DNA from: an uncultured Muribaculaceae bacterium
GTDB taxonomy: Bacteria > Bacteroidota > Bacteroidia > Bacteroidales > Muribaculaceae
Direction of reading: 5' to 3'
Assembly: GCA_947632485.1 (NCBI GenBank)
Contig: CANRPJ010000018.1
Location: 1-56,333 of the forward strand
Length of the DNA: 56,333 nt
Position numbers and translations under genes: made by a program. Shown here piece by piece: positions 29,548-36,649 of this stretch; position 1 is the stretch's first letter; the number at the start of each line of letters is the position of its first letter. Below the pieces are notes generated by a model. It saw only the letters and a list, made by a program, of their open reading frames with translations. It was not told the origin of the DNA and did no database searches.

Positions 29548-30897
29548 TTAATAATAAGTAGATTGTCCCTGAAGCGAACCCTCTTTGCCGAGGAGCAGAT
29601 CCAGTTCGCTTGAAGAGATAAGATAATTGTAGATAGCCTGATAATAGGAGAGTTGTGCGGTAGTGTTAGCCAGTTCGCTATCGCGCAGGTTAAGGTAAGT
29701 GGCTGCACCGATCTCGAAGCTCTTCTGCATGATTTCATAGGCTTTGTGAGCCTGCTTCACTCCCTCTTCGCTGGATTCGATCTGGGCCAGTTCCTTATTG
29801 ATATTGTCGAGTGCCAGATCTACCTGCACATTGAGCTGGCTCACGAGGTTCTCGCGCTGGAATCCGATCTCCTTCAGCTGCACCTGAGCCTGCTTGAGGC
29901 CATAATATCGGGATCCGCCCGAAAAAATCGGCACGGATAGAGAGAGGCCGACGTTACTATAAGGATTAAATTCCTGATTCTTAAGGGCATTGCCATTACT
30001 CAATGCGCTCCAGAAGAGGGAGAACGAGGCTCCGAGGGTAGGCAGCCATTCCATCTTTTTCAGGTCAACATTCTGCTTCAGCGCCTTAGCCTGCAGGTCG
30101 AGGCTGCGCAGAGATGTGTTGCCTGCAAGGCTGCGGTCTATAGCCGCTGTGTGAGGTTGCATCTCGGTCTGCATCTCCTGCAGAGTGGTATTTGCCCTGA
30201 CCTCTGTATTTACCGGCAGCCCCATTAGCACCTTAAGCTGGAGGCTACACTGCTTTATGGCTATATTAGCCTCAAGCAGCTCGGGTTCGATGTTCTTGAC
30301 CTGCACGGAGGTGCGCAGCACGTCGTATTCCGAAGCCGTACCGGCCTCGAATTGCTTCTTGTAGAGGTCGGCATTGAAGAGAGCTATGTCATAATTCTCT
30401 TTTACAACCTTATAGGAAGCTTCAGCGAGCAGGAGGCTATAATAGGCTTTATTCACCTGATTCACGAGATCGAGGCGCGACGCACGGGCTGATTCGAGGT
30501 TCTGCAGAATCTGGGTATCAGATATCTTGATGGATTTCCACAGGGTCGGTGCAATCAGGGGCATACTTACGCCGAAACCGAAATTCCAGCTGTTGTCGCT
30601 ACCCATCTTGAAGCTCTGGCTTTGTCCGCCCATATCCATCTTGATGGTCTGCAACTCTATGGAGCGCTGATAGTTGCCTGAGAAATCAATTTTTGGGAAG
30701 AGTCCTGCAAGGATTTCCTTCTTTGAATAGTCCACGCGGGTCACTTCCAGATCGGCCGTTTTTACAGTAGGATTGTCAGCCAGGGCTATAGCGATACATT
30801 CCCTTCGCGAAAGAGTCATGACTTGCACTGAGTCGGCTGGCGCGGCTAAAGCGGGCATGCTTGCCAACAGCACTGCCGACAGGAGCAGGTTTTTCAT
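29548..30897 (-). CDS. TolC-family outer-membrane efflux channel
   Basis: The 449-aa protein has a signal peptide (MKNLLLSAVLLASMPALA) and two repeats of outer-membrane efflux protein helices (SRRECIAIALADNPTVKTADLEV, then NLSVPIFSGG-like blocks near residue 320 seen as LSLSVPIFSGGSRYYG). It forms the trimeric exit duct for the adaptor and pump encoded downstream. Its ATG overlaps the TetR stop by 4 nt, so regulator and channel are translated together. Confidence 0.94.
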   Translation of the reverse strand: MKNLLLSAVLLASMPALAAPADSVQVMTLSRRECIAIALADNPTVKTADLEVTRVDYSKKEILAGLFPKIDFSGNYQRSIELQTIKMDMGGQSQSFKMGSDNSWNFGFGVSMPLIAPTLWKSIKISDTQILQNLESARASRLDLVNQVNKAYYSLLLAEASYKVVKENYDIALFNADLYKKQFEAGTASEYDVLRTSVQVKNIEPELLEANIAIKQCSLQLKVLMGLPVNTEVRANTTLQEMQTEMQPHTAAIDRSLAGNTSLRSLDLQAKALKQNVDLKKMEWLPTLGASFSLFWSALSNGNALKNQEFNPYSNVGLSLSVPIFSGGSRYYGLKQAQVQLKEIGFQRENLVSQLNVQVDLALDNINKELAQIESSEEGVKQAHKAYEIMQKSFEIGAATYLNLRDSELANTTAQLSYYQAIYNYLISSSELDLLLGKEGSLQGQSTYY

Positions 30898-31544
30898 ACA
30901 GCAAACAGATTTTTTACGGATTCTTTGAATTTTTGGTCAGGCTTATACTCCTCAAGGAGGTCGAGGCCTTTACGGGTTACGATGCTTCGGAGGAAGGAGG
31001 TATGAATTGTGTCGAGTATATCTTCGAGACTGATGCCTTCGGGAAAGCGCGTCTCTGTAAGTTTGAGCGATTCCATCTGCACCCTCAGCATCTCGATGAG
31101 CACAGGATAGTTGAGATCGGGGCAAAAGAGACCCTGCCCGATTCCTCTCTTGATAATTTCCAGAGTGGCTTTCTCGCGCTCCTGTTCAGTGTCCTGATGG
31201 AATTTTTCCAGTTCCGGGAAGAGATCGTGCATATCTTTGAAGAAACGCACATCGAGGTTCTCTACAAAACTGCGCTCCAGATAAACCACCTTGAGCAACG
31301 CTTCCAGCACATTAGCCTCTTCCGTGAAGAAACCGGCGATGAAATAGTTTACTCTCTGGTGGGCCCAGCCGAGCACCTTGATAAGCATATCGTTCTTATT
31401 CTTGAAAATCTCGTAGAGAGTGCGTTTCGACATCTTCAGCTCCGATGCCACTGTATCCATTATGGTGGCCTTGGGGCCCTTGTGTGCCACAATGTTCAGT
31501 ATCCGGCTTAGAAGGCGGTCGTATTCCTTGGGTTGAAGGTGCAT
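30894..31544 (-). CDS. TetR/AcrR family transcriptional regulator
   Basis: The 216-aa protein has an N-terminal HTH (ATIMDTVASELKMSKRTLYEIFKNK) and an all-helical ligand domain. It probably represses the efflux operon it leads until a pump substrate binds. I start at ATG 31544 (MHLQPKEYDRLL); the frame is open 12 codons further, but a -7 box lies 34 nt upstream of 31544 and little transcript would remain for the longer form. It overlaps tolC by 4 nt. Confidence 0.92.
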   Translation of the reverse strand: MHLQPKEYDRLLSRILNIVAHKGPKATIMDTVASELKMSKRTLYEIFKNKNDMLIKVLGWAHQRVNYFIAGFFTEEANVLEALLKVVYLERSFVENLDVRFFKDMHDLFPELEKFHQDTEQEREKATLEIIKRGIGQGLFCPDLNYPVLIEMLRVQMESLKLTETRFPEGISLEDILDTIHTSFLRSIVTRKGLDLLEEYKPDQKFKESVKNLFAV

Positions 31545-31577
31545 TTGTTTTATGATGTTCGGTAGGTGATTTAGCCA

Positions 31578-31624
31578 CAAAGATAGTCAAAAAACTGATT
31601 TCGGTCAAAATAGTTTTCAGTTTT
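31578..31624 (-). promoter_or_regulatory. Efflux operon promoter with candidate TetR operator
   Basis: On the minus strand TATCTTTG (31578-31585) is a perfect -7 box and TTG (31606-31608) lies 20 bp upstream. A perfect 8-bp inverted repeat, AAAACTGA (31591-31598) and TCAGTTTT (31617-31624), straddles the -33 element. It would allow repression by the TetR protein encoded immediately downstream; binding is inferred. Confidence 0.7.
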
Positions 31625-31628
31625 CCGA

Positions 31629-31663
31629 TAAAAAAGACCCGCACCTTTCGGTGCAGGTCTTGC
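31629..31663 (-). terminator. Intrinsic terminator after threonine dehydrogenase gene
   Basis: Read on the minus strand, AAGACCTGCACC pairs with GGTGCGGGTCTT around a GAAA tetraloop, followed by TTTT. It lies between the dehydrogenase stop at 31685 and the efflux promoter, insulating the two units. Confidence 0.92.
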
Positions 31664-31684
31664 AATAAATTGTTACTCTATGCT

Positions 31685-32647
31685 TTATGCCGGAATCTGC
31701 AGTTTGATGTGCAGGTTGTTGAGCATATCTTTCGTCATTGCGTCGAGGTCGAACTCGGGCTTCCAGTCCCATTCTTCGCGTGCGGCGCTGTCGTCGAGGC
31801 TGTCGGGCCAGCTGTCGGCAATCTTCTGGCGCAGGGGATCGAGCTCATATTCCATCTTAAAATCAGGCACGTATTCTTTAATCTTGTTGTAGATGATTTC
31901 AGGATCGAAGCTCATCGATGCGATATTGAAGGAGTTGCGGTGCTTCAGGCGCGTCGGGTCAGCCTCCATGATCTCGATAGCTGCGCGAAGGGCGTCGGGC
32001 ATATACATCATATCCATGAAGGTGCCAGGTTTGAGGGGGCACTTGAAGGTCTCGCCCTTTACGGCGGAATAGTAGATGTCGACAGCATAGTCGGTTGTGC
32101 CACCACCCGGAGGAGCTACATAGGAGATCAGGCCGGGGAAGCGCACCGAGCGGGTGTCGACGCCGAAGCGGCGGGCATAGTAATCGGAAAGCATCTCTCC
32201 GGTCACTTTCGTTACGCCATAGATCGTTTCAGGGCGCTGGATAGTGTCCTGCGGAGTCTTTACGCGCGGGGTATCTGGACCGAAAGAACCGATTGAGCTG
32301 GGAGTGAACACAGCGCACTTCTTCTCGCGGGCCACCTCGAGGGTATTGTAAAGGCCTCCGACACCGATTTTCCATGCGAGCTGAGGCTTCGCCTCTGCCA
32401 CAGCGCTCAGGAGGGCTGCGAGGTTATAGATGGTGTCGATTTTGTATTTGTCGACAGCTTCGGCAATCTGGGCCGGATTAGTGATGTCGACCAAGAAGCT
32501 GGGGCCACTTTCCAGAAGGATTCCCTTGGGCTCGGCACCCGGTATGTAACCGGCTACGATGTTGCCTCCGGGGTAGGCGTTACGCAGCTTCATTGTTAGT
32601 TCTGAGCCGATCTGTCCGGTGGCTCCGATCACGAGTACGTTCTTCAT
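31685..32647 (-). CDS. L-threonine 3-dehydrogenase-like NAD-dependent epimerase/dehydratase
   Basis: The 320-aa extended SDR has the nucleotide motif GATGQIGSEL (residues 8-17) and the catalytic YGVTK. It resembles short-chain L-threonine 3-dehydrogenases, which oxidise threonine to 2-amino-3-ketobutyrate. The divergent neighbour kbl uses that product with CoA to make glycine and acetyl-CoA, which strongly supports the function. The start MKNVLVIGATG is unambiguous. A clean terminator follows. Confidence 0.88.
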   Translation of the reverse strand: MKNVLVIGATGQIGSELTMKLRNAYPGGNIVAGYIPGAEPKGILLESGPSFLVDITNPAQIAEAVDKYKIDTIYNLAALLSAVAEAKPQLAWKIGVGGLYNTLEVAREKKCAVFTPSSIGSFGPDTPRVKTPQDTIQRPETIYGVTKVTGEMLSDYYARRFGVDTRSVRFPGLISYVAPPGGGTTDYAVDIYYSAVKGETFKCPLKPGTFMDMMYMPDALRAAIEIMEADPTRLKHRNSFNIASMSFDPEIIYNKIKEYVPDFKMEYELDPLRQKIADSWPDSLDDSAAREEWDWKPEFDLDAMTKDMLNNLHIKLQIPA

Positions 32648-32714
32648 TTCAGTAAATGTGATTCAAAGGCTAAAATTATTGTGCAAAATTAGGTGTTTTT
32701 CCGGAAAAACTTCG

Positions 32715-32722
32715 TACCTTTG
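32715..32722 (+). promoter_or_regulatory. -7 box for kbl
   Basis: TACCTTTG, an exact TAnnTTTG, lies 32 nt before the kbl ATG. No TTG is present at the canonical spacing. The 107-bp divergent region must also hold the opposing dehydrogenase promoter, for which no clean box was found. Confidence 0.65.
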
Positions 32723-32754
32723 AGAAACAATTTTTAACCCAACACAAAAAGATA

Positions 32755-33951
32755 ATGTACACCAAATTTAAGAACCATCTCACCGAGGAGCTCCAGAGCA
32801 TCAAAGATGCCGGACTCTACAAGAACGAGCGTGTGATCACAACGCCTCAGAAAGCTGATATTGCAGTAGAAAATACTGAGGGCGAGGTGCTTAATTTCTG
32901 CGCTAACAACTATCTTGGACTTTCCGACAACCCGCGTCTTATCGAGGCTGCCAAGAAAGCGATGGACGAGCGCGGCTACGGCATGTCGTCAGTGCGCTTC
33001 ATCTGCGGCACCCAGGATCTTCACAAAAAGCTGGAGAAGGCTATCAGCGAATATTTCAAGACTGAAGATACTATTCTCTATGCTGCCTGCTTCGATGCCA
33101 ACGGCGGTCTCTTCGAGCCTCTCTTTACTGAGGAAGACGCTATTATAAGCGATTCGCTCAACCATGCCTCGATCATCGACGGTGTGCGTCTCTGCAAGGC
33201 TAAGCGCTTCCGCTATGCCAACGCCGATATGGCCGATCTGGAGCGCTGCCTCCAGGAGGCTAAGGATTGCCGCTACAAGATTATCGCTACCGACGGCGTA
33301 TTCTCGATGGACGGCAATGTGGCTCCTATGGATAAGATCTGCGAGCTTGCAGAGAAATATGATGCACTCGTAATGGTGGATGAGAGCCATAGCGCCGGTG
33401 TTGTAGGCCCGACGGGTCACGGTGTGGCTGAGCAGTTCAACTGCTATGGCAAGATCGATATCTTTACCGGTACGCTCGGCAAGTCGTTTGGCGGTGCCAT
33501 GGGCGGTTTCACCACCGGTCCGAAAGAGGTGATCGATATGCTTCGCCAGCGTTCGCGTCCTTATCTTTTCTCCAACTCAGTGGCTCCCGCTATCGTAGGC
33601 GCAGCTCTGGAGACATTCAAGATTCTTGGCGAGAGCGATGAGCTCCACACCAAGCTCATGGACAACGTGAACTATTTCCGCGACAAGATGCTGGCTGCCG
33701 GTTTCGACATCAAACCTACCCAGTCGGCTATCTGCGCAGTGATGCTCTATGACGCAAAGCTCTCTCAGGATTTTGCAGCCGAGATGCAGAAAGAGGGAAT
33801 CTATGTGACCGGTTTCTACTATCCTGTAGTTCCGAAAGGTCAGGCCCGCATCCGCGTGCAGCTTTCCGCCGGCCACAACCGCGAGCAGCTCGACCGCGCT
33901 ATCGCAGCCTTTGTAAAGGTTGGAAAGAAGCTCGGAGTGCTTAAGGACTAA
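32755..33951 (+). CDS. kbl: Glycine C-acetyltransferase (2-amino-3-ketobutyrate CoA ligase)
   Basis: This 398-aa PLP enzyme of the alpha-oxoamine synthase family cleaves 2-amino-3-ketobutyrate with CoA to glycine and acetyl-CoA. The PLP Lys is in TGTLGKSFGGAMGG (about residue 244), and the Asp/His cofactor site is in VMVDESHSAGVVG. Length equals E. coli Kbl. It is divergent from the threonine dehydrogenase gene. Its stop codon overlaps the stop of the convergent gene at 33948. Confidence 0.95.
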   Translation: MYTKFKNHLTEELQSIKDAGLYKNERVITTPQKADIAVENTEGEVLNFCANNYLGLSDNPRLIEAAKKAMDERGYGMSSVRFICGTQDLHKKLEKAISEYFKTEDTILYAACFDANGGLFEPLFTEEDAIISDSLNHASIIDGVRLCKAKRFRYANADMADLERCLQEAKDCRYKIIATDGVFSMDGNVAPMDKICELAEKYDALVMVDESHSAGVVGPTGHGVAEQFNCYGKIDIFTGTLGKSFGGAMGGFTTGPKEVIDMLRQRSRPYLFSNSVAPAIVGAALETFKILGESDELHTKLMDNVNYFRDKMLAAGFDIKPTQSAICAVMLYDAKLSQDFAAEMQKEGIYVTGFYYPVVPKGQARIRVQLSAGHNREQLDRAIAAFVKVGKKLGVLKD

Positions 33952-34469
33952 TACAATAGTTTGTTTATAGTGCGCAGGAGTGCAGTGTCGCTTCTGCGCA
34001 CTGCCCATCTCATGGGGAGAGTGATAGAGTCGGAAGCAGCCCTGATAGCGGCAGGGTGAGAGGCTGCAGCGGGTTCGCAAGCAGTAAATTCTTTCCAAAG
34101 AGCTATTTCCGAAAAAGCGACTGAGGTATCGGCTTCGGAATAAGGTATAGGGCCGGCTATATCTGCCGATTGCGATAATAGCGCCTCAACGGCTGCTTCC
34201 CGGTCGGCTACGGGTAGAATCCTTATTTTCGTGTTGATGACAGACTCCAGGCGGCACACAAATTCTATCCCCGGTCCGCTAAGACCAATGCTGTCAGACT
34301 TCACAGCCTCCGGAATACAGAGCATCGCAATCGTGAAAGGGCGCGTAGCAGGTGTGCGCGTTTTCCCGGGAAGCCACCTGATAAGAGCCATAAGCCCCAG
34401 TATTATGGCGAGGAGAAGCAGGTAAAGGCCTGCTTGTCCGGTCTTCGGCTTCAGGCGAGGCAAGGCCAT
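33948..34469 (-). CDS. Single-pass membrane protein resembling a solute-binding domain
   Basis: The 173-aa protein begins MALPRLKPKTGQAG with one membrane segment (about residues 13-33), then a periplasmic domain of about 135 residues with SBP_bac_3/MltF-like features (FTIAMLCIPEAVKSD, IKILPV-like strand, SADIAGPIPYSEA). No lytic transglycosylase domain follows, and it is too short for a full binding protein. Its ATG shares one base with the porin stop, so it is coupled to the porin. Function unknown. Confidence 0.65.
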   Translation of the reverse strand: MALPRLKPKTGQAGLYLLLLAIILGLMALIRWLPGKTRTPATRPFTIAMLCIPEAVKSDSIGLSGPGIEFVCRLESVINTKIRILPVADREAAVEALLSQSADIAGPIPYSEADTSVAFSEIALWKEFTACEPAAASHPAAIRAASDSITLPMRWAVRRSDTALLRTINKLLY

Positions 34470-36508
34470 CAGTTGGCAAAGTCAATCGACAGGCCCATCT
34501 GGAAGCGCCGCGGGTCGATCGGGTAATGGGGCATGGAGAAATAGTTGGCCCCGCCGAACAATCCCTGATTGAGATGAGACCACATCACGTAGAAGCGCAC
34601 CTTATATAGTTTAGCCATTACATATCCGTTGCAGAACGGGTAGGCTCCCACTTCTTTCTCTTTCTGAACCCGGAAGGTCATGGTGGCCGGCTGATAGTCG
34701 GGTGCGTAATATTTGGTGTAGAAATTGCAGTCGGCTCCAATCCTGAGATCAAGCACCTTGAAGGCCTTGAAATGGATATACATATTGCTGTAAAGAGCGA
34801 GCTGCGGAAGGGGTAGAACCGCGCTGTTGGAGGTCTTTTGCCATACTACCTTATTATCCCAATTCCAGATGCCGAATGAGAGTTTCTGGTCGATTGATGC
34901 CGTCACTACCTGAATGCTACCGCCTTCTTGGGTCGGGAGGGAGGCTTCGTTGAAATAAATGTAGTTCTGCAGATTTTCAACTCCAGCGCTGAGCCGCGTG
35001 CGGGTCCAGGGAATATAGAGTTCGCCGCCTACCCTGAAAGTGCGGGTCTGTCCGAAAGAATTATTCCAGGCGAAATGGTTGGAGATAAAGTGGTCGAGCA
35101 GATAGGAAGGTGCGGTATTCGCGAAACTGCCTTTTGCCGCAATCTCTACCGTGTCGCCGAGAAGCCTCAGCCTCGATGTGATTTCGCCTGAAATGTCTAC
35201 GTCGCCTATATTGGCTCCAGCAATCGCGAAGTTGGCGTTGGCGCGAATCTTAAGGGCTTCTCCCTTATCTTTTGTGATCTCACCTCCCACCCATACATTG
35301 GTCTGGGTATCCAAAGGTTTATAGGAGAAATCCTGAGGCAATGGTGTCAGTCCGCCATCTTCAGCCGTCGACTGGTCATAATTCTGGTCGGGCACGGCTA
35401 CTTCGGGCATTTGCTTGAAGCTCTTACGTTCAAGGGTGGCGTAGCCTGCCAATCCGAATTTTGCCCAGGGCTTGAATCCCTCTACGATTGATACTCCTAT
35501 TGTATTGCGGAGGTTACCATAGAAGGTATTGTCGCGGGTTTTGTTGAGGTCGAGGTATGTGTTTTTCCAATAGCTCGTGTTTTGCTGGGCATTGGAATTG
35601 TCAAATGCGTGGTGACCGGTCTGCCAGTCGAGCGAGTAGATAAATTTTATCAGAGGCACGTAGACGTCGCGCGTAAGCGTATCGTTGACCACCTCTTCTT
35701 CCCAGAATCCGATCTTGTAGGCGTGGCTCATATAGACGTCGGAACCGATCAGCATATTGTGGGAGCCGGTAAGTCTTGTAGGAATGCTCTTTGGCTGGAT
35801 TGTGGTCACGCCGCCTTGAATCTCTTCAGGCTTGGTAATATAAAGGTCGTCGGTTATTCCACCGTTCTCCTTATTGATAGAGTTATAGTGCTGCCAGAAA
35901 GCCTGCATCTCATAGCGATCGCCGGTATAGTAGCCGGAAAATCCGAATGAAAAATTCTTTACGGCCTGATTGTCATAGCTTCCTTTGGAATAGATATAGT
36001 CCATGAATGCCTGCACGCCGATTCGCCTGTTGACATTGCCGGCAAATACTGCCTGCAACCGGTCGAGTTTATTCTCTTTCCCGCCTCCGGTGTTGTAACC
36101 AACCTGAGTCATCGGCACATAGACATTATAGAAGGTCTGCTTATCGAAAGTAGGTATCCAGGGCCTCAGCGCATCGGCAAAAAAGAACTCTGACCTCGGT
36201 TTTCTTTCAAAGAAAATTTCGTTCTGTCCCGGGCCTCCCACATTGCCTGTAGTAGCGAAAGCGATGCTCTGCAGGGCTGCTATATTGCGGATCTGATAGT
36301 TGTAGGGCAGAGTGTCGAGTTCTGTAGGTATGTGGAATCCGAGCGGAAAGTCGATATGCCATGCCGACCCGCCTTGCTTCACTGTAGGAGCGGCCGGTTT
36401 ATTATCGGGGGGCATATTGCTGCCCCTCGGAGCCTGCGCTGATACGCTTACGGCCCATAGAAGGCATGCCCAGAGCAGGCAGAAATTTCTTCGCGTAGAG
36501 AGAATCAT
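34469..36508 (-). CDS. Putative porin
   Basis: The 679-aa protein has a signal peptide (CLLWACLLWAVSVSAQAP) and a long run of amphipathic beta-strands rich in Tyr, Trp and Phe, ending in MGLSIDFAN. The pattern matches the Bacteroidetes putative porin family. It would form an outer-membrane barrel. Substrate is unknown. It is translationally coupled to the small membrane protein downstream. Its promoter box sits so close to the ATG that the mRNA may be leaderless. Confidence 0.82.
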   Translation of the reverse strand: MILSTRRNFCLLWACLLWAVSVSAQAPRGSNMPPDNKPAAPTVKQGGSAWHIDFPLGFHIPTELDTLPYNYQIRNIAALQSIAFATTGNVGGPGQNEIFFERKPRSEFFFADALRPWIPTFDKQTFYNVYVPMTQVGYNTGGGKENKLDRLQAVFAGNVNRRIGVQAFMDYIYSKGSYDNQAVKNFSFGFSGYYTGDRYEMQAFWQHYNSINKENGGITDDLYITKPEEIQGGVTTIQPKSIPTRLTGSHNMLIGSDVYMSHAYKIGFWEEEVVNDTLTRDVYVPLIKFIYSLDWQTGHHAFDNSNAQQNTSYWKNTYLDLNKTRDNTFYGNLRNTIGVSIVEGFKPWAKFGLAGYATLERKSFKQMPEVAVPDQNYDQSTAEDGGLTPLPQDFSYKPLDTQTNVWVGGEITKDKGEALKIRANANFAIAGANIGDVDISGEITSRLRLLGDTVEIAAKGSFANTAPSYLLDHFISNHFAWNNSFGQTRTFRVGGELYIPWTRTRLSAGVENLQNYIYFNEASLPTQEGGSIQVVTASIDQKLSFGIWNWDNKVVWQKTSNSAVLPLPQLALYSNMYIHFKAFKVLDLRIGADCNFYTKYYAPDYQPATMTFRVQKEKEVGAYPFCNGYVMAKLYKVRFYVMWSHLNQGLFGGANYFSMPHYPIDPRRFQMGLSIDFAN

Positions 36509-36512
36509 GGCG

Positions 36513-36542
36513 CGAAGTTACTAATAAATTGCTTTGCTTCAA
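36513..36542 (-). promoter_or_regulatory. Porin promoter abutting the start codon
   Basis: On the minus strand TAACTTCG (36513-36520) follows TTG (36540-36542) by 19 bp. The -7 box ends only 4 nt before the ATG at 36506-36508, so a start site about 7 nt downstream would fall at or in the start codon. Confidence 0.55.
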
Positions 36543-36598
36543 ATTACAAGAACCTACAGATTTCTCTCAGTAGCGTGGTAAGGAATCATTTATGCAGC

Positions 36599-36629
36599 TT
36601 GCCAGGTTCCGCAAAATTTTGTACCTTTG
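36599..36629 (+). promoter_or_regulatory. Bacteroidetes-type promoter for the RelA/SpoT gene
   Basis: TTG at 36599-36601 and TACCTTTG at 36622-36629, spaced 20 bp, match the -33/-7 consensus exactly. The start codon is 20 nt further on. Confidence 0.8.
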
Positions 36630-36649
36630 TGTAATAATCAGTCGAAGAT

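Noticed and set aside
29529..29738. Longer N-terminus for the efflux adaptor
   Set aside because: The 70 extra codons overlap tolC and would destroy the lipoprotein signal that begins at 29528.
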